This document shows positions 34,732 through 43,902 of a DNA stretch of 64,000 nt, in pieces. The notes under the pieces are model-generated. The model was given only the letters and a program-made list of their open reading frames with translations. It was not told where the DNA came from and ran no database searches. Within the stretch, counting starts at the first letter, position 1; every line of letters begins with the position of its first letter. The stretch spans positions 124,001 through 188,000 of the forward strand of contig NZ_LMIU01000028.1 of the NCBI RefSeq assembly GCF_001428845.1. The letters run 5' to 3'. The position numbers and the translations under genes are program-made. This DNA is from Achromobacter sp. Root83. Its GTDB lineage: Bacteria > Pseudomonadota > Gammaproteobacteria > Burkholderiales > Burkholderiaceae_B.

Positions 34732-35384
34732 CCGACAAGCCCGACGCCATCCGACTCCTGCTGATCGACGATCACCCCCTGGTGCGCGATGGCCTGCGCC
34801 TGCGCCTGGAAACCGTGCCGCAGCTTCGGGTGGTGGGCGAGGCCGGCCACGCCGCCGCCGCCCAGGCCTTCCTGGCCGGCTGCCTGGCAGAGGATCCGCA
34901 GGGCGGCACCCTGCCCCACCTGGCGTTGATGGACCTGAACATGCCTGGCGTGGGCGGGCTGGAGCTGACCGCGCTGCTGCATGAGCGCTACCCCCAGATC
35001 GCGGTGCTGGTGCTGTCCATGCACGACAATCCCGAATACATGGTGCAGGCGGTCAAGGCGGGGGCCCGCGGCTATCTGCTCAAGGACGAGCCGGCGCAAG
35101 AGATCATCACCGCGATCGACGCCGTCATGGCCGGGCGCAGCTATTTCAGCGCGGCGGCGGCGGTCCGGCTGTCGCAGGCCAGCGCCCTGGCCACGCTGCT
35201 GACCCAGCGCGAACGCGACGTGCTGCGCCACATCGCCGACGGCCACGCCAACAAGCAGATCGCCCAGGCGCTGGGCCTGTCCGTGCGCACCGTCGAGACC
35301 CACCGCCTGAACATCAAGCGCAAGCTGGGCATCGACGGCCAGGCGGAACTGATCAAATACGCGGTGGAAAACCGGGGAGTTTGA
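34728..35384 (+). CDS. LuxR/NarL-family response regulator
   Basis: 218 residues: a receiver with DD pocket (LLIDDHPLVRDGL), Asp69 in LALMDLNMPG and Lys in YLLKDE, then a LuxR-type helix-turn-helix (LTQRERDVLRHIADGHANKQ, SVRTVETHRLNIKRKLG). It is translationally coupled to the kinase gene. The likely target is the cstA-ybdD promoter across the divergent gap; this is inferred from position. Confidence 0.92.
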   Translation: MTDKPDAIRLLLIDDHPLVRDGLRLRLETVPQLRVVGEAGHAAAAQAFLAGCLAEDPQGGTLPHLALMDLNMPGVGGLELTALLHERYPQIAVLVLSMHDNPEYMVQAVKAGARGYLLKDEPAQEIITAIDAVMAGRSYFSAAAAVRLSQASALATLLTQRERDVLRHIADGHANKQIAQALGLSVRTVETHRLNIKRKLGIDGQAELIKYAVENRGV

Positions 35385-35410
35385 GGACCCCCACGCCGCG
35401 CGTGCTTGCT

Positions 35411-35426
35411 GCCCCCCCGAGGGGGC
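35411..35426 (+). terminator. Short GC hairpin after the two-component genes
   Basis: GCCCCC and GGGGGC pair around CCGA 27 bp after the response-regulator stop, followed by TGTTTCC. It is a weak candidate terminator; the sequence also resembles a common intergenic repeat style of Burkholderiales. Confidence 0.4.
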
Positions 35427-35505
35427 TGTTTCCCCTTGAGGTAGACTTGCGACACGAACGCATCATGGCGCGCTATCGCGCGCGCGCAGCCCCAGGAGTC
35501 CCCCC

Positions 35506-36051
35506 ATGTCATTGGAAAAGCATTACACCGCCATTCTTGAAGCACTAGGGGAAGATCCGTCCCGCGAAGGGCTGGCCGATACGCCGGCGCGCGCGGCCAA
35601 GGCCATGCGCCACCTGTGCCGGGGTTACGCGCAGAACCTGGACGAAATCGTCAACGGCGCGCTGTTCACGTCCGACACGCGTGAGATCGTGCTGGTGAAG
35701 AACATCGAGCTCTACTCGCTCTGCGAACACCACATGCTGCCCTTCATCGGCAAGGCCCATGTGGCCTACCTGCCCGCGGGCAAGGTCCTGGGCCTGTCCA
35801 AGGTGGCGCGCATCGTCGAGATGTACGCGCGCCGCCTGCAGATCCAGGAGAACCTCAGCCGCCAGGTGGCCGAAGCCGTCCAGAGCGTCACCGGCGCCGC
35901 GGGCGTGGCCGTCGTCATCGAGGCGCAGCACATGTGCATGATGATGCGCGGCGTGGAAAAACAGAATTCCTCCATGGTCACGTCCGTCATGCTGGGCGAA
36001 TTCCATGACAATCCCTCGACCCGGGCCGAATTCCTCAGCCTGATCCGCTGA
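35506..36051 (+). CDS. folE: GTP cyclohydrolase I
   Basis: 181 residues, typical for type I enzymes that convert GTP to dihydroneopterin triphosphate at the start of folate/pterin synthesis. Zinc and active-site motifs are present: [36 protein letters not shown] and the second Cys region [12 protein letters not shown]. Spacing suggests a separate transcription unit. Pterin supply could also serve molybdenum cofactor or photolyase chemistry, but nothing in the sequence links them. Confidence 0.95.
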   Translation: MSLEKHYTAILEALGEDPSREGLADTPARAAKAMRHLCRGYAQNLDEIVNGALFTSDTREIVLVKNIELYSLCEHHMLPFIGKAHVAYLPAGKVLGLSKVARIVEMYARRLQIQENLSRQVAEAVQSVTGAAGVAVVIEAQHMCMMMRGVEKQNSSMVTSVMLGEFHDNPSTRAEFLSLIR

Positions 36052-36197
36052 GCGCCGCGCGCCGGGCGGCAGACGCCCCGGCCGCGCCACTCATCCTTTT
36101 GGCGCATATCGCGGGCCCGCCCGCTGCGACGACGATGCCAGTTCGGGCATTGCCGGCGCGGCCGGCGGGCCCGGCTGCTTTTTGACGGCTGTTTCCG

Positions 36198-36295
36198 GCA
36201 TCCGCTTCGGACACCTGTATTCGGCCCCCCGCTTTTCCGCATCCGCTTTGAACACCTGTTTTCGGCCCCCGCTTTCCGCACCCGCTTTTGGCTCC
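36198..36295 (+). repeat. Two and a half tandem units of about 40 nt
   Basis: Units at 36198-36238 and 36239-36277 share GCATCCGCTT..ACACCTGT..TTCGGCCCCC and a CCGCTTTTCC-like end, and a partial third starts at 36278. They lie within the 348-bp gap before tauA. No open frame there is convincing. Confidence 0.65.
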
Positions 36296-36310
36296 TACTG
36301 ATCCGGACAT

Positions 36311-36353
36311 CTGGCCCTAGCGTTCTGGTCCCATCCGGGCAAACTGGAACCAG
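36311..36353 (+). promoter_or_regulatory. Candidate TauR-binding repeats before tauA
   Basis: CTGGCCCTAG (36311), CTGGTCCCAT (36325) and CTGGAACCAG (36344) resemble the CTGGACTTAA-type direct repeats reported for the MocR regulator TauR in other proteobacteria. They lie 47-89 bp before the tauA start. A similar pair lies upstream of tauX. Confidence 0.4.
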
Positions 36354-36399
36354 CAAGCCGGTCGCGCCGGGGCGCGGCCGTTCTCTCCCGGAGATCACC

Positions 36400-37428
36400 A
36401 TGAACGCGATATACCGCCTGATTCGCCGCTGCACCCTGGCCGGCCTGGCCGCCGCGCTGTTGGCCGCGCCGGCCTACGCGCAGACCAAACTCGTGGTGGG
36501 CTACCAGCTCATCGTCGGGCCCTTCCTGTCCGCCATCGCGGACGGGAGTTTCGACAAGGCCCTGAAAGAGGCCGGATACCAGGTCGACTGGCGCCAGTTC
36601 ACCTCGGGCGGCGACATCTCCACCGCGCTGGCCTCCGGCAATGTGCCGGTGGGCGTCCTGGGTTCCACCGGCATCACCTCGGGCGCCACGCGCGGGGTCG
36701 ACATGCAGCTTTTCTGGATCCTGGACAACATCGGCAAGTCCGAAGCCCTGGTGGCGCGCAACGGCTCGGGTATCAACAGCACCGCCGACCTGAAGGGCAA
36801 GCGGGTCGCGACGCCGTTCGTGTCGACGTCCCACTTCCACCTGCTGGTCGGCCTGGAACAGGTCTGGAAAGTGCCTGCCCGCGACGTGCGCATCCTGAAC
36901 ATGCAGCCGCCGCAGATCGTGGCCGCCTGGACGCGCGGCGACATCGACGCCGCCTACGTCTGGCCGCCCGCGCTGACCGAGATCGCCAAGACCGGCAAGA
37001 TCATCGCCGACTCCGAACAGATCGGGGCCGCCAGCGTGCCCACCTTCGACGGCATCGTGGTCGATAAGGCCTGGGCCCAGAAGAACCCCAAATTCATGGC
37101 CGCCTTTACGGGGGTGCTGGCCAAGTCCTATGCAGACTACCGCGCCAACGGCGCCAAGTGGACCGCGGACTCCCCGCAGGTCAAGGGCATCGTCAAGCTC
37201 ATCGGCGGCAAGCCCGACGACATCGTCGAGGCGCTGGGACTGCTGGTGTTCCCGACCGTGGAGGAACAGATCTCCAAGACCTGGCTGGGCGGCGGCAAGG
37301 AATCGGGCGCGGCGCGCGCCTTCGCGGCCAGCGCCAAGTTCCTGAAGGACCAGAAGCAGATCGACAAGGCGCTGGACGATTACAGCCCCTTCGTCACGGA
37401 CCAGTACGCGAAGGCGGCGGCCAAGTAG
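36400..37428 (+). CDS. tauA: Taurine ABC transporter substrate-binding protein
   Basis: 342 residues with a Sec signal (about 1-28, cut after AYAQ-like AAPAYA). The mature part is a periplasmic binding protein of the nitrate/sulfonate/taurine family: [15 protein letters not shown], then [15 protein letters not shown], with later contacts such as [13 protein letters not shown] good ribosome site (CGGAGATC) precedes the ATG. It starts the tauABC operon; together with TauR and TauXY nearby this supports taurine rather than another sulfonate. Confidence 0.9.
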   Translation: MNAIYRLIRRCTLAGLAAALLAAPAYAQTKLVVGYQLIVGPFLSAIADGSFDKALKEAGYQVDWRQFTSGGDISTALASGNVPVGVLGSTGITSGATRGVDMQLFWILDNIGKSEALVARNGSGINSTADLKGKRVATPFVSTSHFHLLVGLEQVWKVPARDVRILNMQPPQIVAAWTRGDIDAAYVWPPALTEIAKTGKIIADSEQIGAASVPTFDGIVVDKAWAQKNPKFMAAFTGVLAKSYADYRANGAKWTADSPQVKGIVKLIGGKPDDIVEALGLLVFPTVEEQISKTWLGGGKESGAARAFAASAKFLKDQKQIDKALDDYSPFVTDQYAKAAAK

Positions 37429-37529
37429 TTCGCGCCGCCAGGGCGCGCGCCACCCCGGCGCCGCCCGCCGCGCACGATGGCGGGGCCTGCCGGCCGCAGG
37501 CGCCGCCCCATAAAACAGGGGGAAACGGC

Positions 37530-38363
37530 ATGACCCTGCAGTCCACACCCGCCGCGCAGCGCCTCTGCGCGGAAAATGTCAGCGTCACCTATCCCGGCCT
37601 GCACGACAGCGGCCCGGTAACCGCGCTGCACGACGTCAACCTGACCATCCAGCCCGGCGAGTTCGTCGTCGCGCTGGGCGCCTCGGGCTGCGGCAAGACC
37701 ACCCTGCTCAGCCTGCTGGCTGGATTCCTGTCACCCACGGAAGGGGAAATCACGCTGGGCGGCAAGCCCATCGTCGGCCCCGGCGCCGACCGCGGCGTGG
37801 TGTTCCAGAAGCACGCGCTGCTGCCCTGGCTGAACGTGCTGGAGAACACCGAGTTCGGCCTGAAACTGCAAGGCGTGGACAAGGAAACCCGCCGCGCCCG
37901 CGCCCGCCGCAACCTGGAACTGGTGGGCCTGCAGGACTTCCACCGGCACATGATCTATCAGTTGTCGGGCGGGATGCAGCAGCGCGTGGGTATCGCGCGC
38001 GCGCTCACCTGCGACCCCGCCATGCTGCTGATGGACGAGCCCATGGCTGCGCTGGACGCGCTGACCCGGGAGACCATCCAGGAGCTGCTGCTGGACATCT
38101 GGCGGCAGACCAACAAGATGTTTTTCTTCATTACCCATAGCGTGGAAGAAGCGCTCTTCCTGGGTTCGCGGCTGATCGTCATGTCCCCGCGCCCGGGCCG
38201 GATCACGCACACGTTCGAGCCGGCGTTCAACCGGCGCTACCTGGAGACCCGCGATGGCCGTGGCATCAAATCCAGTCCCGACTTCATCGCCATGCGCGAG
38301 CAAGTCCTTGGCATCATCTACGGCGACGAACGCGCCTCCTCCCCGCAGGCCCTCCATGCCTAG
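37530..38363 (+). CDS. tauB: Taurine ABC transporter ATP-binding protein
   Basis: 277 residues: Walker [11 protein letters not shown]-loop [14 protein letters not shown], signature LSGGMQQR, Walker B MLLMDEP and switch His in [15 protein letters not shown]. This is the standard order for a nitrate/taurine-type ATPase that powers import. The ATG at 37530 follows a GGGGGAAACGG segment. It ends 8 bp inside tauC. Confidence 0.93.
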   Translation: MTLQSTPAAQRLCAENVSVTYPGLHDSGPVTALHDVNLTIQPGEFVVALGASGCGKTTLLSLLAGFLSPTEGEITLGGKPIVGPGADRGVVFQKHALLPWLNVLENTEFGLKLQGVDKETRRARARRNLELVGLQDFHRHMIYQLSGGMQQRVGIARALTCDPAMLLMDEPMAALDALTRETIQELLLDIWRQTNKMFFFITHSVEEALFLGSRLIVMSPRPGRITHTFEPAFNRRYLETRDGRGIKSSPDFIAMREQVLGIIYGDERASSPQALHA

Positions 38364-39183
38364 GACACGGTCCGGCCACAAGCCCGCCGCGCCCGGCAAG
38401 GTCTACGGAGCGCCGGGCGCGGGCTACAGCGGCCACATCAGCCTGCTCACCAGCCTGGCGCTGATCGCCCTGTGGTTCCTGGTCACCGGCGCCGGCTGGG
38501 TAAGGCCGCTGTTCCTGCCGTCGCCCATCGCGGTGTACGACAAGTTCGTCTTCGCCATGACCGAAGGCGTGGCCAATTCCACGCTGACCGAGCATGCGCT
38601 GGCCAGCCTGTCGCGCGTGTTCGGCGCCTTCTTCCTGGCTTGCGCCACGGCCATCCCGGTCGGCATCCTGATGGGCGTGAACCGCTACGCGCGCGGCATC
38701 TTCGACCCGCCCATCGAGTTCTACCGCCCGCTGCCGCCGCTGGCCTACCTGCCGCTCATCATCATCTGGTTCGGCATCGGCGAATTCCCCAAGATCCTGC
38801 TGATCTACCTGGCCATCTTCGCGCCCATGGCCATCGCCGCGCGCGCCGGCGTGCGCTCGGTATCCATCGAGCAGATCCACGCGGCCTACGCCATGGGCGG
38901 CACCAGCAGGCAGATCGTCTGGCACGTCATCCTGAAGGCGGCCATGCCGGAGATCTTCACGGGCATGCGCATCGGCATCGGCGTGGGCTGGACCACGCTG
39001 GTGGCCGCCGAAATGGTGGCGGCCGACCGCGGCCTGGGCTTCATGGTGCTGAACGCCGCCCAGTTCCTGGCCAGCGACACGGTCATCATGGGCATCATCG
39101 TGATCGGCGTGTTCGCCTTCGCGTTCGACCTGCTGGTGCGTTACCTGGAACGCTTCGCCATCCCCTGGAAGGGACGCGTCTGA
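38356..39183 (+). CDS. tauC: Taurine ABC transporter permease
   Basis: 275 residues with six membrane spans and the binding-protein-dependent permease loop ([32 protein letters not shown]). It overlaps tauB by 8 bp, so the ABC genes are coupled. A 12-bp GC hairpin (39214-39245) follows, but without a U-run. Confidence 0.92.
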   Translation: MPRTRSGHKPAAPGKVYGAPGAGYSGHISLLTSLALIALWFLVTGAGWVRPLFLPSPIAVYDKFVFAMTEGVANSTLTEHALASLSRVFGAFFLACATAIPVGILMGVNRYARGIFDPPIEFYRPLPPLAYLPLIIIWFGIGEFPKILLIYLAIFAPMAIAARAGVRSVSIEQIHAAYAMGGTSRQIVWHVILKAAMPEIFTGMRIGIGVGWTTLVAAEMVAADRGLGFMVLNAAQFLASDTVIMGIIVIGVFAFAFDLLVRYLERFAIPWKGRV

Positions 39184-39213
39184 GCACCGCCGGGGGCATG
39201 CCCCCCCCGGGAA

Positions 39214-39245
39214 CGCCGCGGGCGGCGGGCAGTCCGCCCGCGGCG
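39214..39245 (+). terminator. Strong GC hairpin between tauC and tauR
   Basis: CGCCGCGGGCGG pairs perfectly with CCGCCCGCGGCG around an 8-nt loop 31 bp after the tauC stop codon. There is no T-tract, so it may only slow transcription between tauABC and tauR. Confidence 0.35.
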
Positions 39246-39367
39246 AAACGCCATCCGGCCCCCAACAGGGCAATCCCCCATTCCATCCCCCCCGGCCGCT
39301 CCTCTATCCTGTGGCACAGACCCAGCACGCGACGCCCCCGCGCCGCACGCCGTCACAAGGAGCCGTC

Positions 39368-40945
39368 ATGTCCAGCCAGGCCTCGATGCTCAAGCCTGTG
39401 TTGTGGGAACGCCTGTTCGAAAGAGAAAGCGCGCCCAACCTGAGCCTGCAGGGACGCGTGCGCCAGATGCTGGTGTCGGCCATCCTCAGCGGCCATCTGC
39501 CTCCCGGCATGCCGGTGCCGTCCAGCCGCTACCTGGCCGACCAGCTCCGCATTGCCCGCAACACGGTCGTGTTCGCCTACCAGCAACTGGTCAGCGAGGG
39601 ATATCTGGTGTCGCGCGAACGCAGCGGCCACTTCGTGAGCGACACCGTCATGCAGGGCCATTCCGGCCCGGCCGCCGACGCCGCCGCCCCGTCCTGCGAG
39701 ACCGGGGTCCCCGGCGTGCGCTGGGACGAAAGGCTGCGCTTGCGGCCGTCCCGCCAGCGCAACATCATCAAGCCGCAGGACTGGCAAAAGCAGCCCTACC
39801 CCTTCGTCTACGGCCAATTCGACCAGGACCTGTTCCCCACGGCTGAATGGCGCGAATGCTGCATCAAGGCGCTGTCGGTGCTGGACATCCGAAGCTGGGC
39901 GCCCGACCTGATCACCCACGACGACCCGGCCCTGATCGAACAGATCCGCACCCAGGTGCTGCCGCGCCGCGGCGTCTGGGCGGACGCCGAGGAAATCGTC
40001 GTCACCGTGGGCGCGCAGCACGCGCTCTACCTGCTGGCCGACCTGCTGGTCAACGAAGACACCGTGGTCGGCATGGAAGACCCCGGCTACCCGGACGCGC
40101 GCAACATCTTCGCCAGCCACACCCGCCACCTGCTGCCGCTGCCCGTGGACGAGCAAGGGCTGCGCACGGGCACGCAGCTTCTGGGATGCGACTACGTCTT
40201 CGTGACGCCCGGGCATCAATGCCCCACCACCGTCACTCTGTCGATGGAGCGCCGCGTGGCCCTGCTGGCGCTGGCCCGCCAGGCCGATGCCCTGATCATC
40301 GAAGACGACTTCGAAAGCGAAAGCCGCTGGGGCGAAGGCGCGATTCCTGCGCTGAAAAGCCTGGACCGGGACGGCCGCGTCATCTACGTGGGCAGCCTGG
40401 CCAAGTCCTTCGCGCCCGGATTGCGCATCGGCTACATCGTCGCGCCGCGCGAACTCACCGGCGAACTGCGCGCGCTGCGCCGCCTGATGCTGCGTCATCC
40501 GTCGGCCTATATCCAGCGCGCGTTTTCGTTGTTCATCTCGCTGGGACACCATCACTCGCTGCTGCGCCGCCAGTCCCAGGCCTACCAGAAGCGCGGCGTC
40601 GAACTCGCCCTGGCGCTGGCGCGGCACCTGCCGGACTTCAAGGCGACGCCCATCACCGGCTCGTCGTCGTGCTGGCTGCAAGGCCCGCCCTGGCTGGACG
40701 CCGCCGCGCTATGCCAGGCGGCGCTGGCCGAGGGCGTGGTCGTCGAGCCGGGCGACGTCTTCTTCATGGACGGCGCGGACACGCCCCGCAACTTCCTGCG
40801 CGTCGGCTTCACGTCGATCCGCCCGGAACACATCGAGCCCGGCATCGCCCGGCTGGCGAAGGTCGTCGAACGCCTGCGCGCCGCCGAAGAGAACGGCGCG
40901 CCAAAGCGATCCGGGCTGCGCGCGCTAGAGCAGTTCGTCTCGTAG
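39368..40945 (+). CDS. tauR: MocR-type regulator, probable TauR
   Basis: 525 residues: an N-terminal GntR winged helix (about 25-95; GHLPPGMPVPSSRYLADQLR) and an aminotransferase-like PLP domain with the lysine segment IYVGSLAKSFAPGLRIGY. TauR of other proteobacteria is a MocR protein that activates taurine genes with PLP and taurine. Its place between tauABC and tauYX supports this identity. The ATG at 39368 has AAGGAG just upstream; an ATG-less extension to 39311 is less likely. It ends 21 bp inside the convergent tauY. Confidence 0.82.
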   Translation: MSSQASMLKPVLWERLFERESAPNLSLQGRVRQMLVSAILSGHLPPGMPVPSSRYLADQLRIARNTVVFAYQQLVSEGYLVSRERSGHFVSDTVMQGHSGPAADAAAPSCETGVPGVRWDERLRLRPSRQRNIIKPQDWQKQPYPFVYGQFDQDLFPTAEWRECCIKALSVLDIRSWAPDLITHDDPALIEQIRTQVLPRRGVWADAEEIVVTVGAQHALYLLADLLVNEDTVVGMEDPGYPDARNIFASHTRHLLPLPVDEQGLRTGTQLLGCDYVFVTPGHQCPTTVTLSMERRVALLALARQADALIIEDDFESESRWGEGAIPALKSLDRDGRVIYVGSLAKSFAPGLRIGYIVAPRELTGELRALRRLMLRHPSAYIQRAFSLFISLGHHHSLLRRQSQAYQKRGVELALALARHLPDFKATPITGSSSCWLQGPPWLDAAALCQAALAEGVVVEPGDVFFMDGADTPRNFLRVGFTSIRPEHIEPGIARLAKVVERLRAAEENGAPKRSGLRALEQFVS

Positions 40946-42340
40946 GTAGTACCAGCGATACAGCAAGCCCTGGCCGAGCCTGCGGAACGGCGCGAACATA
41001 TGGCCCGGCAAGGGCGAGTCATAGATCGGCAGGTCCCAGGCGATCCCGTCCTTGCCCATCATCCGCTGCGCGAGCCGCCTGCCGGCATGCGCCGAAAACG
41101 CCACGCCGTTGCCCCCATAGCCAAAGGCGTAATACACCTGCTGCGAAGGGTCCGGCTGCGTCACGCGCGGCATCATGTCGTGGCTGACATCCACCCATCC
41201 CCACCAGGAATACGCCACGTCCACGTTCGACAGCGAGGGGAACTTGCGGGCCAGCCCCTGGCGCAGCAGCGCCAGATGGCGCGGGTGATCGGCATCCGCC
41301 CCGCGCAGCGCGCTGCGGCTGCCGATCTGCATGCGGCCGTCGGGCAGCAGGCGGTAGTAAAAGCGCAGGGTGCGCGTGTCCGTGATGAACACGGTGCTCT
41401 TCAGCCCAGCCGCGTCGCGCTCGGCCGAAGACAGCACCCGCGTCACCATCGAGTTCGACAGCACCGGCATGATCCGGTTGTCCAGCAGGCGGTTCACGCC
41501 CTGCGCGGTGTAGCCGCCCGTGGCGAACGCCACGCGCCGCGCGCGCACCACGCCGCCCGGCGTCTGCAGCCGGTACACGCCGTTCTCCACCCGCCAGCCC
41601 AGCACCGGGCTGGCCGGATGGATACGCACGCCCAGCGCCCGCGCCTGCCTTAAATAGCCGTAGGCCAGCTTCAGCGGATGCACGCCCACGCCGTCCGGCT
41701 CATGCATCGCGCCCACGGCCTCGTGATCGTCCACATAGCGTTCCCGCAGCTCCGCCTTGCTGAGCATCCTGGCGTCGTAGCCGAAGGCCTCGCGCATCAC
41801 GCGGGCTTCGTTCTCCAGGAAGGCCATCTTCTTCTGCCGATGCGCCGTGTACAGATGCCCCCCGGGCTGCGCGTCGCATTCCACCTGGGCCACCAGGCTC
41901 TTCCAGTATTCAAAGCCCTCGCGGATCTCGGCGTCCAGCCGCCTGGCCGTCTCCAGCCCCCAGCGCGCGATCCATTGCGACCGGTAGAGGCGCCCGGACG
42001 CGTTCTGCCCCTGGCCGCCGTTGCGGCTGGTGCAGCCCCATACCGCGCGGTTGGCCTCCAGCACCACGGCCTTCACGCCGAAGTCCCGCGCCAGCGTCAA
42101 CGCCGCCGACAGACCGGTGAAGCCCGAGCCGACGATCACCACGTCGGCATCGATATCGCCGTCGATGGGGCCGTCGTCTTCGGGCGGCGCGCCCGCCGTG
42201 GCCACCCAATAGGTGGGCGCGTAGTCCTGGCCCTGGCCGGGGGGGGACACCAGCGGATCATAGGCCGGGTTGTACGCGGTGATAGCGGCGCGGGGGCCGG
42301 GGGCCGGGCGATGGGAGTCGAAGGACACTTGGGTATCCAT
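40925..42340 (-). CDS. tauY: FAD-dependent oxidoreductase, probable taurine dehydrogenase large subunit
   Basis: 471 residues of the DadA/glycine-oxidase family. The FAD-binding motif DVVIVGSGFTGLSAALTLA lies at about 66-84, followed by VVLEANRAVWGCTSRNGGQG, and a late flavin contact is YYAFGYGGNGVAFSAHAG. TauY oxidatively deaminates taurine to sulfoacetaldehyde and ammonia, with electrons passed to the respiratory chain. The assignment rests on three things: tauX-like partner 23 bp upstream, convergent tauR, and xsc-pta further upstream on the same strand. A gamma-glutamylputrescine oxidase-like role is the main alternative on sequence alone. Confidence 0.75.
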   Translation of the reverse strand: MDTQVSFDSHRPAPGPRAAITAYNPAYDPLVSPPGQGQDYAPTYWVATAGAPPEDDGPIDGDIDADVVIVGSGFTGLSAALTLARDFGVKAVVLEANRAVWGCTSRNGGQGQNASGRLYRSQWIARWGLETARRLDAEIREGFEYWKSLVAQVECDAQPGGHLYTAHRQKKMAFLENEARVMREAFGYDARMLSKAELRERYVDDHEAVGAMHEPDGVGVHPLKLAYGYLRQARALGVRIHPASPVLGWRVENGVYRLQTPGGVVRARRVAFATGGYTAQGVNRLLDNRIMPVLSNSMVTRVLSSAERDAAGLKSTVFITDTRTLRFYYRLLPDGRMQIGSRSALRGADADHPRHLALLRQGLARKFPSLSNVDVAYSWWGWVDVSHDMMPRVTQPDPSQQVYYAFGYGGNGVAFSAHAGRRLAQRMMGKDGIAWDLPIYDSPLPGHMFAPFRRLGQGLLYRWYYLRDELL

Positions 42341-42363
42341 GCTGCGGTTCCGGTTGCTGGGCG

Positions 42364-42756
42364 CTAGGCCCGTGCCGGCAAGGCCGGGCGCTGCTTGCGA
42401 AACGCGTTCTTCACGCGGATCTTGCCGTCCTGGAAGGTGAAGATATCCACCATGTCCGCTTCGACCCGCGAGCCGTCCGCCGCCGTGCCCAGGAAGGTGG
42501 ATTCAGAGACGCCGCGATCGCCGGCGACCCAATGCCGGCCGTTGGCCCACTGCGCATCGGGAAAGTTGGCCCAGGCGGCGGCGAAGGCGGCGCGCACCGC
42601 TTCAGGGCCCGCATGGCGGCTGCCGAACTGCTCTGGTCCGCCCACGGTCTCGAACACGCAGTCCTCGCTCATGAAGGACATCAAGGCGTCGATATCGTGC
42701 CGGTTCCACGCGGCCGCGAACTCGGCCAGCATCTCCACGGTGACGGTCTTGTGCAT
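42364..42756 (-). CDS. tauX: SnoaL/NTF2-like protein, probable taurine dehydrogenase small subunit
   Basis: 130-residue NTF2-like fold (MLAEFAAAWNRHDIDALMSFMSEDCVFET...). TauX is, to my knowledge, a small protein of this fold encoded beside TauY. GGAGG precedes the ATG at 42756. It is 23 bp upstream of tauY in the same direction and the two are surely co-transcribed. Taken alone it could be any SnoaL-like protein; context makes TauX the best call. Confidence 0.7.
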   Translation of the reverse strand: MHKTVTVEMLAEFAAAWNRHDIDALMSFMSEDCVFETVGGPEQFGSRHAGPEAVRAAFAAAWANFPDAQWANGRHWVAGDRGVSESTFLGTAADGSRVEADMVDIFTFQDGKIRVKNAFRKQRPALPARA

Positions 42757-42821
42757 TGCCTACCCTCCTCTGCCAGCCGAGCGCGGGATGCGCCCATGCT
42801 GTATTGCCAAGGTACGTTCGG

Positions 42822-42844
42822 GACGTGCCAGGGTCTAGAACCAG
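42822..42844 (-). promoter_or_regulatory. Candidate TauR-binding repeats before tauX
   Basis: On the minus strand, CTGGTTCTAG (from 42844) and CTGGCACGTC (from 42831) are direct CTGG-headed repeats 13 bp apart, similar to those before tauA. They lie about 66-88 bp upstream of the tauX start. The match is suggestive only. Confidence 0.35.
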
Positions 42845-42860
42845 ACGCGGGAAATCGCTT

Positions 42861-42905
42861 GCACCAGACTCAACGGCACCAGACTCAACAGCACCAGACT
42901 CAACG
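42861..42905 (+). repeat. Three tandem 15-nt units at the 3' end of the CobW gene
   Basis: GCACCAGACTCAACG is present three times in a row (42861, 42876, 42891; one base differs in the second). The last copy runs into the cobW-type stop codon (42900), so repeat slippage could change the C-terminus. Confidence 0.85.
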
Positions 42906-43901
42906 TGCGTCCCCGGCCAGCGCCGACTCGCGCGTGCCCCGCGCCGCCGCCGGGTCCAGCCAGACCGCGATGTCATCGATCCCGATCGCGCCCCGCATGC
43001 CGATCAGCACCAGCGACGGCCCGTCCAGATCCGCCGGCGGGCGGGCCTGCGTGTCAAAACGCACGCGGCGGGCGGCCAGTTGCACCAGCACCCAGCCATG
43101 CCGGTCCGTGCGGACCCAGCCCTTGGCCCGCAACAGATCGCGGGGTAATTGCCTGAGCCGACGCGCAAGCTCGTCGGCGTCCAGCAGCGCCGGCGCGCGC
43201 CACAGCCAGCTCTGGAACGGATGCTCGGGCTCGGGCCGCAAGGCCAACCGCGCCGCATGCGCCGCGCATTGGCCGCCGCAGTCGTGATGCGCGCAGGCCA
43301 CGACCGCGCCCGCCTTGTCTTCGCCCATCAGATACCGCAGATCCACCCGCGCCTCGCGCGCGGCCACGATGGCGGCGCCGCCAGTCACGTCCCGCAGCCA
43401 GGCCCGCAAGGCCGCAAGCTCCGTGTCCGCAACCAGGTCGGTCTTGTTCAGCACCAGCAGATCCGCCGCCCCGAGCTGGCGGTCGACAGTGTCCGCCAGC
43501 AGCGGATCGGCCGCGGCCTCGCGGATGCCTCCCGCGTCCACCAGCACGATGACGCCTTCCAGTTGCAGCATGGGATCCGACAGGCCCACCTGGGCGATCC
43601 GGCCCGGGTCCGACACGCCGCTGGCCTCGACGACGATCCATTCGGGCAGCGGATCCAGCGCCAGCACGCGCGCCAGCGCATCGTCCATGCCGCCGGCCAT
43701 CGAACAGCAGACACAGCCATTGGCCAGCCGGATCACGTCGTTGGCGCGCTGCGCGATCAGGCCGGCGTCCACGTCGACGGGTCCGAAATCGTTGACCAGC
43801 ACGGCCGCGCGGCGGGCGCTCGCCGCCAGCACATGGTTCAGCAAGGTGGTCTTCCCGGCACCCAGAAAACCGCCCACCACCGTCAGGGGAATCCGCGCCA
43901 T
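42900..43901 (-). CDS. CobW/G3E-family GTPase metallochaperone
   Basis: 333 residues: P-loop GGFLGAGKTT (10-19), the family metal motif CVCC in NGCVCCSM (about 61-68), GTPase specificity motif NKTD and a CobW C-terminal domain. An internal CAHHDCGGQC segment could add metal ligands. G3E GTPases deliver zinc or other metals to client enzymes. The amidohydrolase gene ends 1 bp before this start, so that metal-dependent enzyme is the obvious candidate client. The client assignment is inference. Confidence 0.88.
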   Translation of the reverse strand: MARIPLTVVGGFLGAGKTTLLNHVLAASARRAAVLVNDFGPVDVDAGLIAQRANDVIRLANGCVCCSMAGGMDDALARVLALDPLPEWIVVEASGVSDPGRIAQVGLSDPMLQLEGVIVLVDAGGIREAAADPLLADTVDRQLGAADLLVLNKTDLVADTELAALRAWLRDVTGGAAIVAAREARVDLRYLMGEDKAGAVVACAHHDCGGQCAAHAARLALRPEPEHPFQSWLWRAPALLDADELARRLRQLPRDLLRAKGWVRTDRHGWVLVQLAARRVRFDTQARPPADLDGPSLVLIGMRGAIGIDDIAVWLDPAAARGTRESALAGDAR

Positions 43902-43902
43902 C

